From assembly GCF_010728725.1 (NCBI RefSeq), contig NZ_AP022606.1, positions 2,046,001-2,110,000 on the forward strand: a stretch of DNA of 64,000 bases, written 5' to 3'. This DNA comes from Mycobacterium branderi. Its GTDB lineage: Bacteria > Actinomycetota > Actinomycetes > Mycobacteriales > Mycobacteriaceae. The position numbers and the translations under genes are program-made. Under the pieces are notes generated by a model. That model was given only the letters and a program-made list of their open reading frames with translations, had not been told where the DNA came from and searched no databases. Positions within the stretch are counted from its first letter, which is position 1; each line of letters begins with the position of its first letter. Positions 55,012-62,907 of this stretch are shown piece by piece.

Positions 55012-56591
55012 AACCCGGCGGCTTGGCCGTCGCGGCGGGGGTCGCTGACCGCAAGGTAACCGCCGTCGAGTCGCCAGATCGCTTGGCAGCTGCCGAACTT
55101 GTTGTAGTCGTCCACGGCGACCAGTTCGTGACCGCGGGAACGGAGCTCGTCGAGCGTCGCCAGCGAAAACCCGCTCTCACAAGCGATCTGGTTGCCCTGC
55201 ACCCAACGGAACCGGGGACCGTCGCAGGCCGCCTGTGGGTTCTGGCCGTGGTCGACGATGCGCACTACCACCTGCAAATGGCCCTGCGGCTGCATGGTGC
55301 CGCCCATCACCCCGAAGCTCATCACCGGAACGCCGTCTTTGGTCATAAAGCCCGGGATGATCGTGTGGTACGGCCGCTTGTTGGGCCCGACCCGGTTCGG
55401 ATGGCCTTCCGCGACAGCGAATTCCGTGCCGCGGTTCTGCAAGGCGATCCCGGTGCCCGGCACCACCACGCCGGAACCAAAGCCCATGTAGTTGGACTGA
55501 ATCATCGACACCATGACGCCTGATGCGTCCGCGGCGGTGAGATACACCGTGCCGCCTCGCGGGGTTCCGGCGGAGGCCGGCTTCGCCCGCGTCGGGTCGA
55601 TCAGCGCCGCCCGTTGCGCCAGGTAGTCCTCGTCGAGTAGGCGCTCCGGGCGCAGCGGCATGTGGTCGATGTCGGCCACATAGGCGTGCGCATCGGCGAA
55701 CGCGAGCTTGACCGCCTCGATTTGCAGATGCACGCTGTCGGCGGAATCCGGTGCGTACGAGGTCAAGTCGAAGTGTTCGAGGATGCCGAGGGCGATCAAT
55801 GCGACGATGCCCTGGCCGTTGGGCGGAATCTCGTGGATCGTGTAGCCACGGTAGTCGATGCCGATCGTGTCGACCCAGTCGGCGCGATGCGCGGCCAGGT
55901 CGCTGGCGCGCATGGCGCCGCCGTGCGCGGTTGCGTGCTGCTCGAGTCGCGCCGCGAGCTCTCCGCGGTAGAACGCCTCCCCGTGGGTCGTCGCGATCTT
56001 CTCCAGCGTGGCGGCGTGGTCGGGCAACCTGACCAGCTCACCGGCGTGCGGCGCCCTGCCGCCGGGCATGAACACCTCCGCGAACCCGGGCTGCGATGCG
56101 AAGACGGGCACTTGCGCCGCCCATTGCGCCGCGACAATCGGTGAGACGACGAACCCGTTGCGCGCGTAGGTAACAGCCGGCTCGAAGAGGCGCTCGAACG
56201 GCAGCCTGCCGAACTTGGCGTGCAGTTCGACCCATGCGGACACGGCGCCAGGGACGGTGACCGAATTCCATCCGAACGCCGGAACTGCGTTGCCGCCGAA
56301 GTACTCCGGCGTCCACGCCGCGGGCGACCGGCCCGACGCGTTCAGCCCGTGTAGCCGCCGGCCGTCCCAAACGACGGCGAACGCGTCGGAGCCGATGCCG
56401 TTGGACACCGGCTCCACCACGGCCAGGGTGATCGCGGTCGCCACCGCCGCGTCGACCGCGTTGCCGCCGTCGGCGAGCATCCGAAGCCCGGCCTGGGCGG
56501 CCAGCGGCTGCGACGTGCAGACCACGTTCTGGGCCAGAACGGGCGTGCGCGGCCACGTGTAGGGAAAGTCCCAGGCGAACGGCACGGTCAC
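55008..56591 (-). CDS. ggtA: Gamma-glutamyltransferase GgtA
   Basis: A 527-residue Ntn-hydrolase that matches Rv0773c. The new N-terminal threonine after self-cleavage is expected in [11 protein letters not shown]; substrate-binding [13 protein letters not shown] and the [13 protein letters not shown] segment are present. No signal peptide is seen, so the enzyme is likely cytoplasmic. It cleaves gamma-glutamyl bonds in glutathione-like compounds; the physiological substrate in mycobacteria is unclear. GTG 56591 overlaps the stop of a small upstream ORF. Confidence 0.94.
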   Translation of the reverse strand: MTVPFAWDFPYTWPRTPVLAQNVVCTSQPLAAQAGLRMLADGGNAVDAAVATAITLAVVEPVSNGIGSDAFAVVWDGRRLHGLNASGRSPAAWTPEYFGGNAVPAFGWNSVTVPGAVSAWVELHAKFGRLPFERLFEPAVTYARNGFVVSPIVAAQWAAQVPVFASQPGFAEVFMPGGRAPHAGELVRLPDHAATLEKIATTHGEAFYRGELAARLEQHATAHGGAMRASDLAAHRADWVDTIGIDYRGYTIHEIPPNGQGIVALIALGILEHFDLTSYAPDSADSVHLQIEAVKLAFADAHAYVADIDHMPLRPERLLDEDYLAQRAALIDPTRAKPASAGTPRGGTVYLTAADASGVMVSMIQSNYMGFGSGVVVPGTGIALQNRGTEFAVAEGHPNRVGPNKRPYHTIIPGFMTKDGVPVMSFGVMGGTMQPQGHLQVVVRIVDHGQNPQAACDGPRFRWVQGNQIACESGFSLATLDELRSRGHELVAVDDYNKFGSCQAIWRLDGGYLAVSDPRRDGQAAGF

Positions 56592-56797
56592 TGTCCGAAC
56601 CTTTCCGCGAGTGCACGCCGGTCGAGCGAACTAACGTATCCGAGGGCGCCGGCAAGAATCGCGAACTTGATGAGCGCAGCGATCTGCGCTAGCCGCGCAC
56701 CCTCAAATTGCCAGCATTTCGTATGCGCGTCTGGGAGCTGGAGCCGGGTCGGCTGATGGTGTCCCGGCCGGACCGCCGAGCTGGTCACGAGATTCAT
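56588..56797 (-). CDS. Possible small protein, 69 residues
   Basis: An ORF linked by 4-bp overlaps at both ends: ATGA with the TetR stop and GTGA with the ggtA start. The product has one hydrophobic stretch (AQIAALIKFAILAGALGYVSSL) in an otherwise polar chain. I do not recognise it. The overlaps argue for a coupled gene or a translational relay to ggtA, but a chance ORF is possible. Confidence 0.32.
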   Translation of the reverse strand: MNLVTSSAVRPGHHQPTRLQLPDAHTKCWQFEGARLAQIAALIKFAILAGALGYVSSLDRRALAERFGQ

Positions 56798-57342
56798 TGG
56801 AAAGCTCGCCGGATGAGGTCGATGAAGGCCTGGGCCGCTGCGTTCACGCCGTCGTCGTCGTTGGTGGCAACGAGATCCAGCAACAGGCCCCGGATCACGG
56901 CCAGGCCCAAGCGGGCGAGAGCAGGATCGGTTGTGCCGTCGCTCATTTCGTCAACTTCGTGCAACCAGCTGTCGACGGCCCCGGGGATCATCCGCGTGTA
57001 CGGGTCCTCACCTTGCGCCCCCCGCGCGTAACACTCGAAAAAGAGTCGCTCGAACGGGCGAAGCTCGGGCCGTCGAACGTCGGCCCACATCGCGGCCGTC
57101 CCTTCGGCTGGGTCGGCGGGCAGGTCATGGAGAACCATCCTCTGCCTGCGCTCGACCTCTTCGACTATGGCCAATAGCAGTTCGCTGCGAGAACCGAAGT
57201 GGTGCAGCAGCATTCGATGGCTGGTACCTACCGCTTCGGCGATGTCGCGCAGGGAGCGGTCGCCAATCCCACCCGACGCGAACTCCTGCGTGAGAGCGTC
57301 GAGGAGCTCGCGGCGCCGCTCGGCGTCAGGACGCCGGGCCAT
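56794..57342 (-). CDS. TetR-family regulator
   Basis: A 182-residue TetR protein with HTH LRDIAEAVGTSHRMLLHHFGSRSELL. ATG 57342 is chosen; TTG 57345 would add one residue. It overlaps the end of the SRPBCC gene by 17 bp and so is its operon partner. The perfect 20-bp palindrome at 57767 in front of that gene is the likely operator. Confidence 0.9.
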   Translation of the reverse strand: MARRPDAERRRELLDALTQEFASGGIGDRSLRDIAEAVGTSHRMLLHHFGSRSELLLAIVEEVERRQRMVLHDLPADPAEGTAAMWADVRRPELRPFERLFFECYARGAQGEDPYTRMIPGAVDSWLHEVDEMSDGTTDPALARLGLAVIRGLLLDLVATNDDDGVNAAAQAFIDLIRRAFQ

Positions 57343-57769
57343 CAAGTCGCCGACGCTGCTCGCTTCGTGTCTTGAGGCCCTGCGCCTCGAGTTCGAGATA
57401 GCGGCGGGTCATCCCGCGCATAAGTCGGCCGGCCAATGCGCCGATCGGGCCGCGTTGATCGATCTGCTGCCGGACCAGGGTGCAAGCGTCGGTGGCGACG
57501 ACGTCGTGCCGGGCGACAGCCGAGCCACCTGGAGATCGCTGCACCCAGGTCCATGAGGTACCCGGGAGCACCTCGGTGACCTCCCACACGAGCTTGGGCA
57601 TCCGCGGCTGCTTGATCTCGAACCGTTTGCCGACGGCCAGCCCCGGTCCGTCGATGGCGACCAAGCGGGTGACCGAGGCCGTCCATTCCGGCCAGCGCTC
57701 GACATCGCTGAACACGTCCCATACCAGCGAGGCCGGCGCGTCGATCTCAACACTGCTCTCCGTAATCAT
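57326..57769 (-). CDS. SRPBCC-family (polyketide cyclase/START-like) protein
   Basis: A 147-residue helix-grip protein: ITESSVEIDAPASLVWDVFS, then VERWPEWTASV, PRMPKLVWEVTEV and a long C-terminal helix. Members bind or modify hydrophobic ligands. ATG 57769 is part of the palindrome at 57767. It is divergent from the thiolase gene, so the two may respond to the same TetR protein. Confidence 0.88.
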   Translation of the reverse strand: MITESSVEIDAPASLVWDVFSDVERWPEWTASVTRLVAIDGPGLAVGKRFEIKQPRMPKLVWEVTEVLPGTSWTWVQRSPGGSAVARHDVVATDACTLVRQQIDQRGPIGALAGRLMRGMTRRYLELEAQGLKTRSEQRRRLDGPAS

Positions 57770-57786
57770 GTACCAAATGGTACATG
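57767..57786. promoter_or_regulatory. Perfect 20-bp palindrome, likely TetR operator
   Basis: CATGTACCA-AA-TGGTACATG has perfect 9-bp arms. It covers the start of the SRPBCC gene and lies 63 bp upstream of the divergent thiolase. Both position and symmetry fit a site for the TetR protein at 56794. Confidence 0.65.
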
Positions 57787-57848
57787 GAATGGATGAGCGC
57801 TGTCCCTCCTTATCGTCGCCATTACGGTAGTTGTTACTATTACCGGCT

Positions 57849-59024
57849 ATGCCGAAGCCCGTCATCGTCAGCGCCGTCCGGACCGCCATCGGAACGTCGT
57901 TCAAAGGATCCCTTGTCAACACGCCCGCCGAGGTGCTGGCGACCACCGTTCTGACCGAGGCGGTCCGGCGCGCCGGAATCGAACCAAGCGTCATCGATGA
58001 CGTGGTCTTCGCCGAATCCCATTACGGTGGAGGCGATTTGGCGCGCTATGCCGCAGCCGCGTCGAACATGGTGTCGGTGCCCGGGCAGGCCGTCAACCGG
58101 CACTGCGCCGGCAGCCTGACCGCCGTTGCCAACGCCGCCGCCCAGATCGGCTCCGGAGTCGAGCGCGTCGTGGTGGGCGGGGGAGTGCAGTCGCTGTCGA
58201 CGGGCCCGCTGATGAACTGGCGCATTCCCGGGCCGACGCTGGAGTTCGAGGAACGCTGGATGCCGCCCACCCATGTGGAGACCCCCGACGCGCCCACCCG
58301 CGACATGTCCATCACCGTGGGCTGGAACACCGCCCAAGCGGTCGGCATCACCCGCGAAGAGATGGACGCGTGGGCGCTGCGGTCGCATCAACGTGCGATC
58401 GCCGCGATCGACGCCGGCAAGTTCGCCGACGAAATCGTCCCCCTGAAGATCCAAACGCCCGACGGCTCGTTGGTGGAATTCAGCGTGGACGAACACCCGC
58501 GCCGCGACACCAGCATGGAGAAGCTGGCCTCGCTCAAAGTACTGCATCCAGAGATCGAGGGATTCTCGATCACCGCGGGCAACAGCAGCGGCACCAACGA
58601 CGCGGCCGCCGCGCTGACACTGGCCGACGCCGAGTTCGCGCGCGCCGCCGGGCTCACGGTGTTGGGCGCCGTCAAAACCTGGGCATCCGTCGGGGTCGAA
58701 CCGAGAGACACCGGCCTGGGCGCAGTGCGGGTGATCGGCAAGGTGCTCGACCGCGCGGGGCTGGCGCCCGGCGACGTCACACTCTGGGAGATCAACGAGG
58801 CGTTCGCCTCGGTGCCGATCGCCGCATGCCGGGAGTACGGGCTCGACGAGGACCGGGTCAACATCTACGGCAGCGGCTGCAGCCTGGGCCACCCGATCGC
58901 GGCCACCGGCGCGCGGATGCTCACCACGCTGGTGCACGAGCTGGGTCGTCGCGGCGGCGGCGTCGGGGTTGCCGCGATGTGCGCGGGCGGCGGCCAGGGC
59001 GGCGCGGTCGTCGTCGAGGTCTAA
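57849..59024 (+). CDS. Acetyl-CoA acetyltransferase/thiolase (FadA-type)
   Basis: A 391-residue thiolase. The acyl-accepting Cys is in NRHCAGSL; further active-site motifs are NEAFAS, GHPIAATGAR and the second Cys in CAGGGQGG. It cleaves 3-ketoacyl-CoA in beta-oxidation or forms acetoacetyl-CoA. ATG 57849 follows a TACTAT -10 box (about 57834-57839) closely, so the transcript has a very short leader. The gene is not part of the Rv0773c-Rv0774c junction in M. tuberculosis as I recall. Confidence 0.92.
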   Translation: MPKPVIVSAVRTAIGTSFKGSLVNTPAEVLATTVLTEAVRRAGIEPSVIDDVVFAESHYGGGDLARYAAAASNMVSVPGQAVNRHCAGSLTAVANAAAQIGSGVERVVVGGGVQSLSTGPLMNWRIPGPTLEFEERWMPPTHVETPDAPTRDMSITVGWNTAQAVGITREEMDAWALRSHQRAIAAIDAGKFADEIVPLKIQTPDGSLVEFSVDEHPRRDTSMEKLASLKVLHPEIEGFSITAGNSSGTNDAAAALTLADAEFARAAGLTVLGAVKTWASVGVEPRDTGLGAVRVIGKVLDRAGLAPGDVTLWEINEAFASVPIAACREYGLDEDRVNIYGSGCSLGHPIAATGARMLTTLVHELGRRGGGVGVAAMCAGGGQGGAVVVEV

Positions 59025-59051
59025 ACCTCAGGTCGAGCAGGCGACCGTGCA

Positions 59052-59915
59052 CTACGCCGTGAGCAGCGGTGCCATCCACGTCAGCTCGGCCGGCAGCTGC
59101 GAGCTCCAAAACGACGCGTCGTGCCCACCGGGCGAAAACCCACCCGCCGGGGGATTGGGTAACTGCGCGACGAACTGCTTCGTCGCGCCGTAGAACGGGT
59201 CGCTGTTGCCGCAGTCCACTCGAATCGGGATTGACGCCAGCGCAGGCATTCCGAACACCGAGTTGGCCGACCAGTCGTCGGCGCCGTCGAACGCACCGGG
59301 TGCGGCCGCCCCGGACGAGGTCCACAACGCCGGGCTCACCGCGCAAATCGCCGCCGTGCGGGCCGGTCCGAGCCGACCGCCCAGCAACAGCGCGCCGTAG
59401 CCGCCCATCGACCACCCCAGAAACGCCACCCGCGAGGTGTCCAGGCCCTGACCGCCGAGCATCGGGATGAGCTCGTTCAGCACCATCGCACCCGAGTCCT
59501 CCCCGGAAGCCCTTTTGTGCCAATAACTTCCGCCGCCGTCGACGGCGACCACCGCGAACGGCGGCAGGCCGGCGTTGACGGCCTGGGCCAGGCCCTGCTC
59601 GACGCCGCCGGCCATCACAGTGGACGCGTCAGAGCCCTTGCCGTGGAGCGCGATCACCGGGCGCAGCGCCTTGGTCTGGCCGGGCGGACGGGCGATCGCC
59701 CAGTTTGTCGTCACGCCGCCGCGCGCCGCCGACACAAACGAACCGGTCGTCATCGTCGGCGCCGCGGCGGGCGCCGGTTCCAGCGGTGCGGGAGCCAGGG
59801 GCGAGGCCACCGAGGCTCGCGCGGGGAGCAATACCTGAGCGCCGACCGCGCCGGCGGCCAAGCCCGCGCCAAGGCGCAAGACGGTGCGACGGCTCAGGTC
59901 TGGCATGCCGGACAT
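59052..59915 (-). CDS. Exported esterase with Tat signal (Rv0774c-like)
   Basis: A 287-residue alpha/beta hydrolase. The N-terminus SRRTVLRLGAGLAAGAVGAQ is a twin-arginine signal, with a Pro/Ala-rich linker after it. The catalytic domain shows ALHGKGSDAS, the nucleophile in GWSMGG, Asp in DCGNSDPF and His in GGHDASFW. It resembles antigen-85-like esterases and occupies the place of Rv0774c. ATG 59915; ATG 59906 is an alternative. Confidence 0.92.
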   Translation of the reverse strand: MSGMPDLSRRTVLRLGAGLAAGAVGAQVLLPARASVASPLAPAPLEPAPAAAPTMTTGSFVSAARGGVTTNWAIARPPGQTKALRPVIALHGKGSDASTVMAGGVEQGLAQAVNAGLPPFAVVAVDGGGSYWHKRASGEDSGAMVLNELIPMLGGQGLDTSRVAFLGWSMGGYGALLLGGRLGPARTAAICAVSPALWTSSGAAAPGAFDGADDWSANSVFGMPALASIPIRVDCGNSDPFYGATKQFVAQLPNPPAGGFSPGGHDASFWSSQLPAELTWMAPLLTA

Positions 59916-59981
59916 CTTATGGCCGCGTAGTCGTTTGTCCGAAAGGGCAATGCGGTCCCTGCCCGACTGGCAGCATGAGTT

Positions 59982-60002
59982 GAGTGACAGCAGCTGTCAC
60001 TC
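59982..60002. promoter_or_regulatory. 21-bp palindrome over the TetR start codon
   Basis: GAGTGACAG-CAG-CTGTCACTC has perfect 9-bp arms and contains the GTG start of the TetR gene at 59984. It is a likely autoregulatory site and lies 67 bp upstream of the divergent esterase start. Confidence 0.62.
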
Positions 60003-60604
60003 CCAAGGGAGAACGTCGGCGGTACGCGCTGGTCAGCGCGGCTGCTGAGCTGTTGTGCGAAGGCGGGTTCGAAGCAGTGCGGCACCGGGCGGTCGCACGC
60101 CGGGCGGGCCTACCGCTGGCGTCGACCACCTACTACTTCTCGTGTCTGGACGACCTGATCGCCAGCGCCGTCTCGCATGTCGGGATGCTGGAGGTGGCTC
60201 AGCTGCGGGCCCGGGTTGCAGGGCTGTCCCGGCGCCGCCGCGGCCCGGAGACCACCGCCGACGTACTCGTCGACCTGCTCGTCGGCGACGAATCCGGACC
60301 CCGCCTCACCGAGCAGCTGATCTCGCGCTACGAGCGCTATATCGCCTGCGCCCGGCTGCCCGCATTGCGCGACATTCAGCGCCGGAATCTGCGCCAGCGC
60401 GCCGACGCCGTCGCCGAGGCGATCGAGCGGTCGGGACGCTCGGTGCGGCTCGAGCTGGTGTCGGCGTTGATTTGCGCCGTCGACGGCGCGGTAGTCTCGG
60501 CGCTGGTCGACGACCGGCAGAGTGCGCGGGATGTCGCGCGGGCCACGGTGATCGACATCATCGACGTGCTGGCGCCGTTCGACCAGCGGCCCGTGCAGAT
60601 TTGA
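59984..60604 (+). CDS. TetR-family regulator (Rv0775-like)
   Basis: A 206-residue TetR protein with HTH VRHRAVARRAGLPLASTTYYFSCLDDL. It has the position and type of Rv0775. The GTG at 59984 lies within its own probable operator; no ribosome site precedes it, which fits a leaderless mRNA. The permease gene follows after 42 bp and may be co-regulated. Confidence 0.92.
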   Translation: MTAAVTPKGERRRYALVSAAAELLCEGGFEAVRHRAVARRAGLPLASTTYYFSCLDDLIASAVSHVGMLEVAQLRARVAGLSRRRRGPETTADVLVDLLVGDESGPRLTEQLISRYERYIACARLPALRDIQRRNLRQRADAVAEAIERSGRSVRLELVSALICAVDGAVVSALVDDRQSARDVARATVIDIIDVLAPFDQRPVQI

Positions 60605-60646
60605 GTTCACGCCGGTCTCGTCGGCGGGCAATTCCGGGGAGGCGCG

Positions 60647-62026
60647 ATGGATTCGGGGGTCGTCGCGGAGCAGCCCCGGCTGCGCCGGGTGATGGGCCCG
60701 GGCCTGCTGCTGTTGTTCATCCTCGGCGACATCTTGGGCACCGGCGTATACGCGTTGATCGGCGATGTGGCCGCCGAAGTGGGGGGTGCGGCGTGGGTCG
60801 CGTTTCTGCTGGCGTTTTTGATCGCCGCGGTGACTGCGTTGAGCTACCTGGAATTGGTGACCAAATACCCGCAGGCGGCCGGAGCGGCGCTGTATGCGCA
60901 AAAGGCGTTCGGCAATCAGTTTGTGACGTTTCTGGTGGCGTTCGTCGTGATGTGCGCGGCCATCACGTCGGCGTCGACGGCATCGCGGTTCTTCGCGGCC
61001 AACTTTGTCGTCGCATTCCACTTCGGTTGGGGCACTGCGGGGGTCACCGCGATTGCGCTGCTATTCATGGCGGTGCTCGCCGCGGTCAACCTGCGCGGGG
61101 TGGGCGAGAGCGTCAAGCTCAACGTCGTGCTGTCCGGCATCGAGATCACCGGGTTGTGCCTGGTGATCTTCGCCGGGTTGTGGGCCTTCGTCGGCAGTCA
61201 GCACGTCGACTACTCGAGGGTGATGGCGTTCGACACCGGCGACAAAAGCGTTTTCGTGGCGCTGACCACCGCGACATCGCTGGCGTTTTTCGCAATGACC
61301 GGTTTCGAGGACTCGGTCAACATGGCCGAGGAGACCAAGAACCCTGTCCGGATTTTCCCGAGGGTCCTGCTGGCCGGGTTGAGCATCGCGGCACTCGTCT
61401 ACATCGTCGTGGCGATCGTGTCGGTGGCGTTGGTGCCCATCGGTGAGTTGAAGACCAGCGACACACCGCTGATCGACGTCGTGCGGCTCGGGGCGCCGGG
61501 CTTGCCGATCAAGGATGTGCTGCCGTTCATCTCGATGGTTGCAGTGTCCAACACCGCGCTGATCAGCATGCTGATGGCCAGCCGATTGATCTACGGAATG
61601 TCTCGCCAGCAGGTGTTGCCGACGGTGCTCGGCGCAGTGAGCCGGGCACGGCGGGCGCCGTGGGTGGCGATCCTGTTCACCACGGCGATCGCGTTCGCGG
61701 TGATCCTCTATGTCACCGCGTTCGCCAACAGCGACGCGATCGAGGTGCTCGGCGGGACGACGTCGCTGCTGTTGCTGGCGGTTTTCACGATGGTCAATGT
61801 CGCCGTGCTGGTGCTGCGCCGCGACACACGGGCCGGTCGCCGCCACTTCAAGACGCCGGCAGCGCTGCCGGTCGTCGGATGTGTGGCGTCGCTGTATCTG
61901 GTGACGCCGCTATCGGGCCGGCCCGGTCAGCAATACCTATTGGGCGCCATCTTGGTGATGAGCGGAGTGGTGCTGTCGTTGCTGACCGTGGTGCTCAAGC
62001 GTCGTCGGCCCGACGCTCCGCGTTGA
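60647..62026 (+). CDS. APC-family amino acid permease
   Basis: A 459-residue integral membrane protein with about twelve hydrophobic segments. The first carries the APC substrate motif (GPGLLLLFILGDILGTGVYAL), and the loop FFAMTGFEDSVNMAEETKNP is conserved in the family. It probably exchanges or imports amino acids or amines by proton symport. ATG 60647 follows GGGGAGG. Its 3' end overlaps the opposite DUF429 gene by 32 bp. Confidence 0.93.
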   Translation: MDSGVVAEQPRLRRVMGPGLLLLFILGDILGTGVYALIGDVAAEVGGAAWVAFLLAFLIAAVTALSYLELVTKYPQAAGAALYAQKAFGNQFVTFLVAFVVMCAAITSASTASRFFAANFVVAFHFGWGTAGVTAIALLFMAVLAAVNLRGVGESVKLNVVLSGIEITGLCLVIFAGLWAFVGSQHVDYSRVMAFDTGDKSVFVALTTATSLAFFAMTGFEDSVNMAEETKNPVRIFPRVLLAGLSIAALVYIVVAIVSVALVPIGELKTSDTPLIDVVRLGAPGLPIKDVLPFISMVAVSNTALISMLMASRLIYGMSRQQVLPTVLGAVSRARRAPWVAILFTTAIAFAVILYVTAFANSDAIEVLGGTTSLLLLAVFTMVNVAVLVLRRDTRAGRRHFKTPAALPVVGCVASLYLVTPLSGRPGQQYLLGAILVMSGVVLSLLTVVLKRRRPDAPR

Positions 62027-62864
62027 CGGAGAGCTCGCGCAGCGCAGCCAGCTCCAGCGCAGCCTCCTCGAGTAGCGCGGCGAGGCGGGTGAGCCGCTGT
62101 TCGATTTCGTCGGGGTCGCGTTCGGGCTCCTTAGGTGCGGACCGGTCGAGCGGAAGCGATGGCGTAAGTATGTAGCCCGTCAGGTAGTCGCCGTAGACGG
62201 TCACGTCGTCGGGACGGTGATGCCAATACAGCGCGACGTACGCGCACAGCACGGCGTCGACGGGATCTTCGTCGCGGTCGAGCTGCCCGGGCCGGGTCGC
62301 GGCCTCGACGCGTTTTCGTAGCTCCACCCAGGACACATTGCGGTTGACCCGCAGCCGAGGTGTGGCGGTGTCGAGCTCCTCGATCAGCGTCATCAGCTGC
62401 AGCAGCGCACGCTGCCGGTCCCCGAATGCGCCCCGCTTGTATTTCAGGGTCTTCGGTAAACCGAACAACACGACCGTCGCCGGATGTGGGTACACCTCGA
62501 TCGCCCGTCGCGTCGCGGTCGATGCAGGGTCCATGTCGAGACCGAGCGCGGCGGCGATCCGGGCGCCACGGGGATGTTTGAATTCGGGCCGTTCGGCGAA
62601 TGCCGGACGCGCCCCCGCCTCGAAGCGTCCGAAGTCACGATTGAGGGCGGCCTCGCAGGGTCGGTACCCGGTCGGATTCTTCACGATCAGCGGCGCGTCG
62701 ATGGCTACCACGCAGTCGTCGCCGACGTACGGCGCCACCGCCTCCTCGAGGCTTGCGTCGTCCTGCGCGGTGCCGAGATGCAGCAGCCGGCCGTCGGCGT
62801 CGACGACGGCGATGCCGCTCTGGTTGATTTCTCCCCAGGCAAGGTCGACGCCAACAAAGTGCAT
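61995..62864 (-). CDS. DUF429-family protein (Rv0776c-like)
   Basis: A 289-residue protein of the DUF429 family, predicted RNase H-like nucleases. The start MHFVGVDLAWGE with an Asp, the VVAIDAPLIV strand and the EDPVDAVLCAYVA helix with acidic residues fit the fold. Function is not established. ATG 62864 is chosen from the conserved start; ATG 62882 is possible. It is divergent from purB, with 40 bp between starts. Confidence 0.87.
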   Translation of the reverse strand: MHFVGVDLAWGEINQSGIAVVDADGRLLHLGTAQDDASLEEAVAPYVGDDCVVAIDAPLIVKNPTGYRPCEAALNRDFGRFEAGARPAFAERPEFKHPRGARIAAALGLDMDPASTATRRAIEVYPHPATVVLFGLPKTLKYKRGAFGDRQRALLQLMTLIEELDTATPRLRVNRNVSWVELRKRVEAATRPGQLDRDEDPVDAVLCAYVALYWHHRPDDVTVYGDYLTGYILTPSLPLDRSAPKEPERDPDEIEQRLTRLAALLEEAALELAALRELSVNAERRADDA

Positions 62865-62890
62865 CTGCTCAGCTTGCCGCATCCCGACCG

Positions 62891-62907
62891 TAAGCTGTGA
62901 CGTTGTG
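62891..62907 (+). promoter_or_regulatory. Likely leaderless promoter of purB
   Basis: TAAGCT (62891-62896) fits a mycobacterial -10 box and lies 8 bp before the GTG start, so transcription probably begins at or next to the start codon. Confidence 0.45.
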
